Assembly (NCBI GenBank): GCA_020544565.1 | Contig: CP078014.1 | Span: 1,184,574-1,248,573, forward strand | DNA from: Bradyrhizobiaceae bacterium | GTDB taxonomy: Bacteria; Pseudomonadota; Alphaproteobacteria; Rhizobiales; Xanthobacteraceae | Reading direction: 5' to 3' | DNA: 64,000 nt | In this document: positions 1 through 8,632 of the stretch, piece after piece | Position numbering within the stretch: position 1 is the first letter of the stretch | Layout: every line of letters starts with the position of its first letter | The notes under the pieces: model-generated | Told to the model about the DNA's origin: nothing | The model's database searches: none | The model's input: only the letters and a program-made list of their open reading frames with translations | Program-made: the position numbers and the translations under genes

Positions 1-2112
1 CGCCTGATGGGTGTCGATCAGGTCGACGTCGTCGAACGCCAGCGATCCCGACACGGTATCGACCACCGTGGGATCGGCGCCGGTGACGTCGACCAGTTCC
101 GTCGTCTGGTGGCAGGGCGCGGTGTCCGCCGCCAGCACCGGCGCGTCGTTGGTGCCGGTGATGGTGACCGTGATGGCCTGCGCCACCACAGCGTCGCCGT
201 CGCCGATGGTCACCGTGTAGATCAGGGTGATGGTCTGGCCCGCGGCCAGCGACTGCACCATCGGATCGTCGTCGGGCACCGAGAAATGCCAGCCGATGCT
301 GCCGAGATTGTCCGCGTCCGACGTGGACTCGCTCACCTGCGGATCGATGGTGAAGGTTCCGATCTGCGTGTCGTTCGCGGTGAAGCCCGGCAGATGCTCC
401 GACACCGACGACGATGTGAACGTCACGGAGGCGGTGTGCGCATCGGTCAGATCGACATCCTGAAAAGTAACGACGCCATCGGCCTTCAGCGGGCATGCCG
501 CGGCAACGCTGTCCTCGACCACTTCCTTCGCCACGACGGAGTCGCACGACACGATCGTCGGCGCATCGTTGGCCCCGGTGATGGTGACCGGGATCACGAC
601 GGGCTTGGTCTCCGGTCCCGACTTCGACTGCACCTCGATCATGAAGGTGACGGTCTGGCCCTCGTCGAGAAACCCGAACTGGGTCCGATCGAAGCTCACC
701 TCGCCGGTGGTCTGGTCGATATGGATCAGCGACTTGAGGAAACCCGTGCCGACATTGGGCGCGGCGCCGGCCTCGCTCGCGATCACCGCGCTCTTGATCA
801 CCGCGCTGCCCGCGACGAACGGCGTCGCGATATCGTAGAACGGCGCGCTGCCGATATCGGGATCGTCGATGACGACCTTGTCGCCGAGCTTGAAGCTGAA
901 GGTCTGGCCCGGATGCGCATTGGCGGGGCCCTGATCGGTCGCGACAGCGATGGCGGAGAACTTGGCCGCCGTGTTGTAGAACGTCCTGTCCTTGACGATG
1001 ATCGCGCCGGTGACCGGATCGGTGCCGGTGGTGTGGGTCACGATCACCGACGGCGGCGTCAGGTTCGGCGCCAGCGGCAGGCCGGCATAGAGCGCATTGA
1101 GGTTGTCGCCGGGCGAACCCATCCCCTGCTTGTTGGGCTTGTCGTCGGGATTATAGTTCGGGAAATAGAGCTGATAGACCTGCTGGATCAGCGCCTTCGC
1201 GCTTTCCTGATCGGCCAGCGTCTGGAGCTGCTCGATCGCGGTGGCGGGCTGGCCCACGCCGAGCGTGGACACGAAGGTCGCTTGCCCCGCCTGCGAGACG
1301 GTGCCGATCAATTGGCCGGAGACCTTGTCGTAAAGGTTGTAGGAGCCGGTGTGACCATCCGGCTCCATCAGCACGGCGAACTTGGTCGGACCGTTGTCGG
1401 CGCCGATTTCCACCAGCACCGCCGTGCCGCGGATGCCCATGGTGGCCACCGGCGTATCGACGCGCATGTTGCCGTTCTTCGCGGTCTGTCCGGCCACGAA
1501 GGTGATGGTGCCCTGCACCAGGCTGATCAGCGACGAATTCGACGAGCCGTTGGGATCGTAGACCAATTCGTTGAGCACCATGCGCGCGTTGGCGTTCATG
1601 CCGAAGGCGCTGCCGTCGGCCAGCGTCAGGCCGATCGAGGAGTCCGATCCGGTCTGGATCACGTCGCCTTTCTGCACGGCGTCGCCGATATGCAGGTCGA
1701 TGGTCACGCCGTTGCGGATGCAACTGGCGCTTCCCGACAGCTTGAGCACATGGCCGATGACGATGGCGACAGTTGCCGCCGCGGCCTGCGCGTAGTGGAC
1801 ATGACCGGTCAATGCGTCGACGATGTCGCCGGACAATGTCCCGCCGTCGGGCGCGGTCAGCGACGGCCTGTGCTCGCCCTTGAAATATCCGCCGACGACG
1901 AACTTGCCGTGCGCGCCCGAAATCACGAGATCGGTGCCGATCCGCATGTAGTCGCCGCCGAACAGCAGATGCGCATCGGGAATGACGACGGTGGCGCTGC
2001 CGGGATGGTGCTGAACGAAACCCGGCTTTGCGACAAACGCGAAATGGTCTCCCTCGAGAGAGACGGGATTCTCGTAAGACAGTTTCGTATCGAAATGCCC
2101 CGGGAAATTCAC
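1..2112 (-). CDS. FecR-domain / VCBS-repeat surface protein, N-terminal part
   Basis: The frame is open from a GTG at 2112 to the left edge, giving 704 residues with no stop, so the C-terminus is missing. Residues about 120-240 read as a FecR domain (GDAVQKGDVIQTGSD, MRVDTPVATMGIRGTAVLVEI). After a linker come VCBS/cadherin-like repeats, each closing with an ITGxNDAP motif (near residues 508 and 650) and containing acidic DVDLxDxH calcium-type segments. There is no N-terminal signal peptide. In known families this layout belongs to very large adhesins exported by type I secretion, whose signal is C-terminal. I therefore infer a secreted or surface-bound RTX-like adhesin. An in-frame TAA lies 30 bases upstream of the GTG, which limits the start to this region; the GTG is the best choice but the ribosome site is weak. 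Confidence 0.8.
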   Translation of the reverse strand, partial: MNFPGHFDTKLSYENPVSLEGDHFAFVAKPGFVQHHPGSATVVIPDAHLLFGGDYMRIGTDLVISGAHGKFVVGGYFKGEHRPSLTAPDGGTLSGDIVDALTGHVHYAQAAAATVAIVIGHVLKLSGSASCIRNGVTIDLHIGDAVQKGDVIQTGSDSSIGLTLADGSAFGMNANARMVLNELVYDPNGSSNSSLISLVQGTITFVAGQTAKNGNMRVDTPVATMGIRGTAVLVEIGADNGPTKFAVLMEPDGHTGSYNLYDKVSGQLIGTVSQAGQATFVSTLGVGQPATAIEQLQTLADQESAKALIQQVYQLYFPNYNPDDKPNKQGMGSPGDNLNALYAGLPLAPNLTPPSVIVTHTTGTDPVTGAIIVKDRTFYNTAAKFSAIAVATDQGPANAHPGQTFSFKLGDKVVIDDPDIGSAPFYDIATPFVAGSAVIKSAVIASEAGAAPNVGTGFLKSLIHIDQTTGEVSFDRTQFGFLDEGQTVTFMIEVQSKSGPETKPVVIPVTITGANDAPTIVSCDSVVAKEVVEDSVAAACPLKADGVVTFQDVDLTDAHTASVTFTSSSVSEHLPGFTANDTQIGTFTIDPQVSESTSDADNLGSIGWHFSVPDDDPMVQSLAAGQTITLIYTVTIGDGDAVVAQAITVTITGTNDAPVLAADTAPCHQTTELVDVTGADPTVVDTVSGSLAFDDVDLIDTHQA

Positions 2113-2357
2113 CTGCGCCTGCCTGTGCCAAACACCTTGATTTTATAAAATTGAAAATCCGAAATGTTCATACCATCAAAACAGCTTGTCCCGATAGCGG
2201 AGCGCGGGGAAAGCTGCTTGTAATTGTTGCATTTTGAAAGGGATTTGCGCAAGCGGCCGTAATCCGCCCCAAACCGGACGGAACCTTCAAGGCCCTCCCG
2301 AATGGCTGTTCCCGTCACCCGAATGGCGTGCGGCATCACGCCGGGCCGGTACGGCGC

Positions 2358-2555
2358 CTAGGTTCTGGCGATGCTTTGCACCGCCGCGACGATCACCAGC
2401 ACCGCGGCGGCGATGATGATCCAGCCGGGATTGTCGCACAGCGTGGCTCCGATCCGGCACACCTGATCGGCGACCTCCCAGCCATGGTTCCGCGTCGCTC
2501 CCGCAAGCAGGAACACGCCGCCGACGCCCACGATCGCAAGAATAAGTGGTTGCAT
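2358..2555 (-). CDS. small two-helix membrane protein, unknown function
   Basis: Encodes 65 residues starting MQPLILAIVG. A strong ribosome binding site (AAAGGAG) stands 9 bases before the ATG at 2555 and decides this start over an upstream in-frame ATG. There is one hydrophobic segment at residues 2-19 and another at about 48-62, separated by a short loop with two cysteines (VCRIGATLC). Both termini are probably on the same side of the membrane. I recognise no family. The gene stands alone between the large FecR/VCBS gene and a small plus-strand gene. Confidence 0.6.
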   Translation of the reverse strand: MQPLILAIVGVGGVFLLAGATRNHGWEVADQVCRIGATLCDNPGWIIIAAAVLVIVAAVQSIART

Positions 2556-2787
2556 GGCACTGCTCCTTTCCGCCGGCATTGTTCACGCTACAGACGTAAA
2601 CCAATGCTTGTGGCGATCGGAGAAACACCGCCCTATCCGCCGGATTTTTTGCTGCGAGCCACGCGGGGGCCGCCGTCATAGGAAAAACGCAAAGCCCCTA
2701 AAATGATGGTGCGCCGGGGTTGTCCATCGATGGAACTCCGGCGCGCGCAACGCGCGGGCCGATCCGGCCGCAAGAGAGACCACGCCC

Positions 2788-2994
2788 ATGGTGACACGCA
2801 TGCAACGGCTGGCGGAATTCGACGGCAACGGCGAGCCGCCGCCGGACGAGGCGGTCCAGGTGCTGTGCGAGGACAAGAGCGGCACCTATCAGCTGCCGTT
2901 CCCGTGCCGCCGGGTGAACGGCGAATGGCGCAACAGCGAATCCGGCAGCCTGGTCGAGGCCCATGTCGTCGGCTGGCGGCGCGCGCGGGGCTGA
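2788..2994 (+). CDS. small hypothetical protein (68 aa)
   Basis: A 68-residue soluble, acidic protein beginning MVTRMQRLAEF, preceded by a purine-rich AAGAGAG stretch. It has no membrane segment. Two cysteines occur (VLCEDKSG and FPCRRVNG), and the C-terminus is basic. The composition and a purine-rich upstream site suggest a real gene, but I recognise no family and assign no function. It is followed at once by the convergent RraA-like gene. Confidence 0.45.
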   Translation: MVTRMQRLAEFDGNGEPPPDEAVQVLCEDKSGTYQLPFPCRRVNGEWRNSESGSLVEAHVVGWRRARG

Positions 2995-3020
2995 GGCCGG
3001 TTGCGCGCGCCGGACGCGGC

Positions 3021-3725
3021 CTACTCCTTCGCCTTCCAGGCGGCGTAGCGCTGCTTGGTCTCGGCGTTCATCGGGTAGAGCCCCGGCAACGCCGCGCCGT
3101 TGTTGACCTCGTTGACGATCCAGCCTTCCATCGCCTCCTGCTCCGGGCCTTCGGTCAGAATCGTCTCCACCAACGCCTGCGGGATCAGCACCGCGCCGTC
3201 CTGATCGGCGACGATCACGTCGTCGGGGAACACGGCGACGCCGCCGCATCCGATCGGCTCGCCCCAGTTCACGAAGGTCAGGCCGGCGACCGAGGGCGGC
3301 GCCGCCGCGCCGTTGCACCACACCGGCAATCCCGTCCCGAGCACGCCCTCGAGATCGCGCACCACGCCGTCGGTTATCAGCGCGGTGACGCCGCGCTTGG
3401 CCATCCGCGCGCAGAGAATGTCGCCGAAGATGCCGGCGTCGGTGATGCCCATGGCGTCGACCACGGCAATGCAGCCCTCAGGCATCGCCTCGATGGCGGT
3501 GCGGGTGGAAATCGGCTTCGACCACGATTCCGGAGTGGCGAGGTCCTCGCGCGCCGGCACGAAGCGCAGGGTAAAGGCCGCTCCCACCAGGCGCTCCTGC
3601 CCCGGGCGCAGCGGGCGCGCGCCGCGCAGCCAGACGTTGCGAAGGCCCTTCTTGAGCAGGATGGTGGTGATGGTGGCGGTGGTGATTTTCTTGAGCGTCG
3701 CGATGGCGTCGGGCGAGAGCGGCAT
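3021..3725 (-). CDS. RraA family protein (RraA / HMG aldolase-like)
   Basis: 234 residues from MPLSPDAIA. The RraA / 4-hydroxy-4-methyl-2-oxoglutarate aldolase fold is indicated by FGDILCARMAKRG followed by TDGVVRDLEGV, the G-D-x20-R-D pattern that binds the divalent metal and substrate carboxylates in this family. Members are either class II pyruvate aldolases or regulators of RNase E; sequence alone does not separate them. The start at 3725 has GGAG about 10 bases upstream; a longer in-frame extension to 3869 would overlap the pxpB leader and looks non-coding. It is divergent from pxpBCA, so a shared promoter region is possible, and a keto-acid aldolase would suit a catabolic setting. Confidence 0.8.
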   Translation of the reverse strand: MPLSPDAIATLKKITTATITTILLKKGLRNVWLRGARPLRPGQERLVGAAFTLRFVPAREDLATPESWSKPISTRTAIEAMPEGCIAVVDAMGITDAGIFGDILCARMAKRGVTALITDGVVRDLEGVLGTGLPVWCNGAAAPPSVAGLTFVNWGEPIGCGGVAVFPDDVIVADQDGAVLIPQALVETILTEGPEQEAMEGWIVNEVNNGAALPGLYPMNAETKQRYAAWKAKE

Positions 3726-3904
3726 GGGGGAAACTCCGGTGGGATCAGGCCACGCCTTGTTGCGAAAGGCCGCCATGGCGTCAAGGCGACAATCGCGTGA
3801 ACGGGAATGTCGATTTCCCGGACACGATCCTCGCAACCGATTTGCCATTTGCGCGCGAGTGTCGGACAAAGAGCGCCCCGCTTCGTAATGTCCGGCCTCC
3901 CTTG

Positions 3905-4627
3905 ATGACCGCTCCGCCCCGCATCCTCCCGTCCGGTGACGCCGCCCTGACGGTCGAATTCGGGCGAGATATCGACCCCGCCGTCAATCGGCAGGTCCTC
4001 AACCTCGATCGCAATCTCGCGCGTGAAACTATTGCCGGCGTTGTGGAAACGGTTCCGACCTATCGCTCGCTGCTGGTCCATTACGATCCGGTGCGGATCG
4101 GCTATCGCGCCCTCGCCGACCGCCTGCTCGCGCTGGCGCAACGTCCGGTCCCCGCGGAAACCGCGGTGCGGCTCTGGCAGGTGCCCGTGGTCTACGGCGG
4201 TGACTACGGCGTCGATCTCGACGACGTCGCCCGCGCCCACGGCCTCACCACCGCGGAGGTGATCGCCCGCCACACCGGCAGCGAGTATCGCGTGGCGATG
4301 ATCGGCTTCACGCCGGGCTTCGCCTATCTCAGCGGCCTCGATCCCTCGATCGCCACGCCGCGGCGCGAGAACCCCCGCACGGAGACGCCGGCCGGCACCA
4401 TTTCCATCGGCGGGGTGCAGGCGTGCGTGCAGTGCCTCGCCGCGCCGAGCGGCTGGCACCTGTTGGGGCGGACGCCGGTGCGCACTTTCCATCCCCATCG
4501 CGATCCGGTGTTCCTGATGGAGCCCGGCGACGCGGTGCGCTTCCACGCCATTCCCGCCGCCGAATTCGCCGCGCTCGACCGGGCCGCCGAACGCGGCGAG
4601 ATCGTCGCCGAACTGGTCGCGTCATGA
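3905..4627 (+). CDS. pxpB: 5-oxoprolinase subunit PxpB (KipI-like)
   Basis: 240 residues. PxpB forms with PxpA and PxpC the ATP-dependent enzyme that opens 5-oxoproline (pyroglutamate) to glutamate in the cytoplasm. The family is shown by GDAALTVEFG near the N-terminus and the later IGFTPGFAYLSGL and PRRENPRTETPAGTISIGG segments typical of KipI/AHS1 domains. I use the ATG at 3905 (MTAPPRILPSGD), which fits the usual family length; an upstream in-frame ATG at 3797 would run into the divergent gene. The stop overlaps the next start as ATGA, so translation is coupled to pxpC. Confidence 0.9.
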   Translation: MTAPPRILPSGDAALTVEFGRDIDPAVNRQVLNLDRNLARETIAGVVETVPTYRSLLVHYDPVRIGYRALADRLLALAQRPVPAETAVRLWQVPVVYGGDYGVDLDDVARAHGLTTAEVIARHTGSEYRVAMIGFTPGFAYLSGLDPSIATPRRENPRTETPAGTISIGGVQACVQCLAAPSGWHLLGRTPVRTFHPHRDPVFLMEPGDAVRFHAIPAAEFAALDRAAERGEIVAELVAS

Positions 4628-5667
4628 GCCAGCTTGTCGTCATCAGCGCCGGCCCCGCCACCTCGGTTCAGGATGCCGGACGGTTCGGCGCGCAGCGTTA
4701 CGGCCTCACCAGCGGCGGCGCGATGGATCGCGTGGCGCTGGCCATGGCCAACGTCCTGGCCGGCAACCCGCCTTTCGCCGCCGCCATCGAGATCGGGCCG
4801 GTCGCCGCCGCGTTCACGGCGCGTCACGGCGCGGTGCGCGTCGCCTTGTCGGGCGCGGGCCGCACCGCCGACATCGCCGGCACACCGCTTCCGCTCAACG
4901 AGACCGCGCTGGTGGCGGAGGGCGAGACCCTGACGATCGGTCCCGCCCGCGACGGCGTGTTCAGCTATCTCGCGCTCGCGGGCGGCATCACAGGCGAGCC
5001 GGTGTTCGGCAGCCTGTCGGTCAATGCCCGCGCCGGGCTCGGCAGCCCATTCCCGCGCCCGCTGCAGAGCGGCGACGCGCTCGACACCGGCGCCGCCCAC
5101 GTTCTGCCGCACGAGCGCGCCCTCGCCGTCCCCGCATCCGCGGATGCCGTCATCCGCGTGGTGATGGGGCCGCAGGACGACGAATTCGGCGCGGCCCGCG
5201 ATACGTTTCTGGGCGGCGCATGGCGCATCTCCGCCACCAGCGACCGCATGGGCTATCGGCTGGAGGGGCCGAAGGTGGTGCACCCCGGCGGGCACAACAT
5301 CGTCTCCGACGGCGTGGTCCATGGCAGCATCCAGGTGCCGGGCAGCGGCCAGCCCATCGTGCTGATGGCCGATCATGGCACCACTGGCGGCTATCCCAAG
5401 ATCGCCACGGTGATCACCGCCGATCTCGGGCGGCTGGCGCAGATGCAAGCCGGCGCGATGCTGCGCTTCAAGGCGATCAGCGTCGAGGCGGCGCAGCAGG
5501 AGGCGCGCCGGCTGGCGGAATTCCTGCACGACCTGCCGGGCCGCATCCATCCCGCCGGCAGCGCGGGCCTCAATCTCGTCGAACTCCACAAAGCCAATGT
5601 CGCCGGCGTCGCGGTCAACGCCGTGGATACCGCGACATGGCAGCCCCGAACCGCCAACGAACCCTAA
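4624..5667 (+). CDS. pxpC: 5-oxoprolinase subunit PxpC (biotin-dependent carboxyltransferase-like)
   Basis: 347 residues, the AHS2/KipA partner of PxpB. Diagnostic segments are SVQDAGRFGAQRYGLTSGGAMD near the start (in the family's conserved QDxGR...GVxxxGAMD position) and the C-terminal VMADHGTTGGYPKIATV. The ATG lies inside the pxpB stop (ATGA). The substrate and reaction are those of 5-oxoprolinase: the B and C subunits phosphorylate or activate 5-oxoproline for PxpA. A spurious longer frame upstream exists but would lie wholly inside pxpB. Confidence 0.9.
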   Translation: MSQLVVISAGPATSVQDAGRFGAQRYGLTSGGAMDRVALAMANVLAGNPPFAAAIEIGPVAAAFTARHGAVRVALSGAGRTADIAGTPLPLNETALVAEGETLTIGPARDGVFSYLALAGGITGEPVFGSLSVNARAGLGSPFPRPLQSGDALDTGAAHVLPHERALAVPASADAVIRVVMGPQDDEFGAARDTFLGGAWRISATSDRMGYRLEGPKVVHPGGHNIVSDGVVHGSIQVPGSGQPIVLMADHGTTGGYPKIATVITADLGRLAQMQAGAMLRFKAISVEAAQQEARRLAEFLHDLPGRIHPAGSAGLNLVELHKANVAGVAVNAVDTATWQPRTANEP

Positions 5668-5685
5668 TCCGGCACAGGTGCAACG

Positions 5686-6450
5686 ATGGTCATCGATCTC
5701 AACAGCGATCTCGGCGAAGGTTTCGGCCCGTGGCAGATGGGCAATGACGACGCCATGCTCGGCCTCGCCAGCAGCGTCAACGTCGCCTGCGGCTTCCATG
5801 CCGGCGACTCCGACATCATGCTGAAAACCGCGCGGCTGGCGAAGGAGCGCGGCGTCAGCATCGGCGCGCATCCCGGCTATCGCGACCTGCACGGCTTCGG
5901 CCGTCGCCCGGTGCCGGGGCTGACCGCCTCCGAGATCGAAACCATGGTGGCCTACCAGATCGGTGCGCTGCAGGCGGTCGCGGCGCTGGCGGGCTACAAG
6001 GTCACCCACGTCAAGTCGCATGGCGCGCTGTCCAATGTCGGCTGCGCCGACGACATGACCGCCCGCGCCATTGCCGCCGCCATCAAGGCGGTGGACCGCG
6101 ATCTCTGCTTCGTGGTTCTGCCCAACACCGCGCTGGAGCGCGCCGGCGAGGCTGCCGGGCTCAGGCTGATTTCCGAGGTGTTCGCCGACCGCGCCTATGA
6201 GGACGACGCCCAGTTGATGGCGCGCAGCAAGCCCGGCTCGGTGCTGCACGACGGGCCGCAGATCGCGCAGCGCGTGGTGCGGATGGTGCAGGACGGCGCG
6301 GTCACCGCGGCTTCGGGCAAGGTCATCAAGATGAAGATCGACACCGTCTGCATCCATGGCGACACGCCGGGCGCGGTGGACATCGCCCGCGACATCCGCG
6401 CCGAACTCGAACGCAACGGCATCGCCGTCGCCCCGTTCAGCCGGCGATAG
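5686..6450 (+). CDS. pxpA: 5-oxoprolinase subunit PxpA (LamB/YcsF family)
   Basis: 254 residues, full length for the LamB/YcsF family. The N-terminus [14 protein letters not shown] and the ACGFHAGD segment carry the conserved acidic and histidine residues; VKSHGALSN and CIHGDTPGA follow in the usual order. It sits 18 bases after pxpC and is the third gene of pxpB-pxpC-pxpA. The three-gene order is common where 5-oxoproline, which forms spontaneously from glutamine and glutamate, is salvaged. No transporter is attached here. Confidence 0.92.
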   Translation: MVIDLNSDLGEGFGPWQMGNDDAMLGLASSVNVACGFHAGDSDIMLKTARLAKERGVSIGAHPGYRDLHGFGRRPVPGLTASEIETMVAYQIGALQAVAALAGYKVTHVKSHGALSNVGCADDMTARAIAAAIKAVDRDLCFVVLPNTALERAGEAAGLRLISEVFADRAYEDDAQLMARSKPGSVLHDGPQIAQRVVRMVQDGAVTAASGKVIKMKIDTVCIHGDTPGAVDIARDIRAELERNGIAVAPFSRR

Positions 6451-6463
6451 CCCCTTCGCCATG

Positions 6464-6616
6464 TCCCGGGCGCGATGCAGCGTGTAACGCTGCGTCGCAG
6501 ACCCGGGACCGTAAAAGGCGAGATTCCATTGCTGTTTGGCGTGGAGCCGACATTGCATCCGGTGCGGCCCCGGCTCTGCGGAGCGGCATTTCATGCCGCA
6601 CCGCGTCCGGGGCACA
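6464..6616. repeat. dispersed palindromic repeat, family A (copy 1); gene-free stretch 6451-6746
   Basis: Two imperfect palindromes stand side by side: one between TCCCGGG at 6466 and CCCGGGA near 6512, with an inner GCAGCG/CGCTGC arm pair, and one between CCCCGG and CCGGGG at 6570-6612. Similar sequences recur at about 11215, 16730, 21848 and 27920, always between genes. The remaining bases up to 6746 hold no gene I can support. Confidence 0.7.
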
Positions 6617-6746
6617 AACCAATGTTCAACAGCCTACTAGAACAAGCGATGCGACAGCGTGCCGCCACTGCACTTGGCGATCTTGCGTTTTGACAGGCCG
6701 CATCGCGTCAGATGTTTACGCGGTCGGTTCGACAGTCGATGGACCA

Positions 6747-6980
6747 TCAAGGCGCAAATCCTCGAAAGAACCAAGCTGTGTAGGCAAATAGCTGTGGCAC
6801 GCAGGGCAGGAGCAAGAGGACTCCCGCTCCGAGTGCGACCGACGTTCTCAACAGCGAACGGGTGGGATGAAGAATGAGGATGAACGGCCAGATTGCCCAC
6901 AACCACGCAAAGACGAGCCACTGTCGGCTCGACAACAGCTCTGCCTTCATGGTGACCAGCACCAGAAATGCATGAGTCAT
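6747..6980 (-). CDS. possible small membrane protein
   Basis: An open frame encodes three hydrophobic segments in 77 residues (THAFLVLVTM, WLVFAWLWAIWPFILIL, VALGAGVLLLLPCVPQLFAY). The frame extends further upstream to a TTG at 7154, but that part looks non-coding, so the ATG at 6980 is a guess with no clear ribosome site. The base composition is lower in GC than the neighbours. I recognise no family; it may be a decayed gene. Confidence 0.35.
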   Translation of the reverse strand: MTHAFLVLVTMKAELLSSRQWLVFAWLWAIWPFILILHPTRSLLRTSVALGAGVLLLLPCVPQLFAYTAWFFRGFAP

Positions 6981-7166
6981 CGCGAACAGAGCCAGCAGAC
7001 GACCATCAAATCGGTTTTTGTGTTTTTGGCCGCGAGCATCCCGGCTCCATTCATCCTCACATCGTGCCACAGCCGCCAATTGATAGCTTAAGTGCTGCCT
7101 TGGCGGGCACACGATTTCCGAACGGACGAGATTCGTGCTTGCGCCAGTTGTCAATCCGGTCCTCTC

Positions 7167-7340
7167 TCAGAACGGATGATAGGACAGCGTGCCGAACACG
7201 ATGGCGGCGATCAGCGCGAAGGCGCCGGAAGCCGCCAGCGCGTGGAGACCGCGGCTTGGGGCCGCGGATGCCGCGCGCAATCCGGACATCTCGTTCGCTG
7301 ACGTCGTCTCGCGCACGCTCGCTCTCTCCTCGCTCGTCAT
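7167..7340 (-). CDS. small single-helix membrane protein
   Basis: 57 residues starting MTSEERASVRE. An acidic, polar N-terminal half is followed by a single helix (ALAASGAFALIAAIVFGTL) and a short tail ending SYHPF. This is a plausible inner-membrane small protein. An internal ATG (MSGLRA) could also start it. No family recognised; it precedes the nasTS pair on the same strand but is downstream of it, with 164 bases between. Confidence 0.4.
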   Translation of the reverse strand: MTSEERASVRETTSANEMSGLRAASAAPSRGLHALAASGAFALIAAIVFGTLSYHPF

Positions 7341-7504
7341 GCTTGATCATGATGCGCCGGGTCGGCGGCTGACAAGGCGGCGGCCGAAAAGACGATAAAG
7401 TTGCCGGCCGCGCGCGCCACGGAGAGAGAATTGCCCCGCGCGCCGCCGGACGCGAACGATCCGTCTCCCTCCCGGGCGGCGGCGCCACGGCCACGGCCAG
7501 ACTC

Positions 7505-8632
7505 TCAGTCCCGGATGCGGCGGATCGGGAACCGGGCGAGATAGTCAGGGATCGCGGCGGGATCGAACGGCACGCCGTCGCAGGCGACGATGCCGCGCGC
7601 AGCAGTCCCGGCCGGCGGCGCGGACGTTCCGGTGGCCGCGTCGTAGAGGTCCGGCCGGAACACGCCGCGCGCGGTCTCCAGCGCCTCCGGGGTGTAGGCC
7701 GCCTGCCCCCAGCGCACCATCTGGGCATAGAGCCACGCCGCCTGCGCCGGATCGGGCCGCGCGGCGCCATCCGCGGCGCCGGTCAGGCCGTACCCGAGAC
7801 TACGCCGGATCAATGCGGGATCGACGCCGATGCGGTCCGGCGCGCCGAGGATGCGGGCCACCTGGTCGCGGTTGGCCGGATCGGCGACGTAGCCGGCGGC
7901 GCGGCCATGGGCGCGCACCAGCCGCGCCAGCGTCTGCGGATGGCGGACGGCCCACGCCGCACGCACGGCCAGCACCTTCTCCGCCACAGGGCCCGCAATC
8001 TCCGACCCGGCGTGGAGAACGCGGCCCGCGCCGGCCGCGACGGCGACGGCGTTCCACGGCGCACCGACACAGAAACCGTCGACATGGCCGGCAGCGATGC
8101 CGTCCGCCATCAAGGGCGGCGGCAGCCCCAGCAGGCGAATGTCCTCGTCGGGATCGACGCCGCCGGCCGCCATCCACAGCCGCAATTGATAATTGTGGGT
8201 GGAGAACGGGAACGTCATGCCGAAGGTCAGCGGTTCGCCGCCCGTCGCGCGCCGCGCCGCGACCACCCGCGCCAGCGCCCGCGCCGTCACCATGGGATCG
8301 CGCGGATCGCCCTCCGCCGCCTGCATGATGGCGGCGTGCAGCGCCGGCGACACCGTGACGGCGCTGCCGTCGCGGTCGAGGCTGATCGCCGCCACCAGCG
8401 GCACCTTGGCCTGCGACAGGCCGAGCGTCGCCGCGACAGCCACCGGGCTCAGCAGAGGCGCGGCGTCGAACAGTCCGATGTTGAGCTTGTCGCGGACGTT
8501 CGCCCACGACACCTCGCGCACCAGCGTTACGTCGAGGCCCTCGTCGGCGGCAAAGCCCTTCTCCACCGCGACGATGATCGCCGCCGCGTCGACCAGCGGG
8601 ATGAACCCGATCGTGAGCGGGGTCGCGGTCAT
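7505..8632 (-). CDS. nasS: NasS-like nitrate/nitrite-sensing protein (NrtA/CmpA family)
   Basis: 375 residues of the NrtA/CmpA substrate-binding fold (LTIGFIPLVDAAAIIVAVEKG at the start, FGMTFPFSTHNYQLRLWMAAGG, then VDGFCVGAPWN). It begins directly with the binding domain and has no signal peptide or lipobox, which fits the cytoplasmic sensor NasS rather than a periplasmic transporter subunit. In known NasS-NasT systems NasS holds the antiterminator NasT inactive until nitrate or nitrite binds. The ATG overlaps the nasT stop (ATGA), so the pair is translationally coupled. No nitrate transporter or reductase genes are next to it. The call rests on fold plus the NasT partner. Confidence 0.82.
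   Translation of the reverse strand: MTATPLTIGFIPLVDAAAIIVAVEKGFAADEGLDVTLVREVSWANVRDKLNIGLFDAAPLLSPVAVAATLGLSQAKVPLVAAISLDRDGSAVTVSPALHAAIMQAAEGDPRDPMVTARALARVVAARRATGGEPLTFGMTFPFSTHNYQLRLWMAAGGVDPDEDIRLLGLPPPLMADGIAAGHVDGFCVGAPWNAVAVAAGAGRVLHAGSEIAGPVAEKVLAVRAAWAVRHPQTLARLVRAHGRAAGYVADPANRDQVARILGAPDRIGVDPALIRRSLGYGLTGAADGAARPDPAQAAWLYAQMVRWGQAAYTPEALETARGVFRPDLYDAATGTSAPPAGTAARGIVACDGVPFDPAAIPDYLARFPIRRIRD

Noticed and set aside
7..2148. Plus-strand open frame of 713 codons opposite the FecR/VCBS gene
   Set aside because: Shadow frame; the minus-strand reading gives FecR and VCBS motifs and remains open to the edge.
4324..6615. Minus-strand open frame of 763 codons over pxpBCA
   Set aside because: Antisense shadow of three well-recognised genes; no ribosome site, no domain, composition biased to H, R, D and G.
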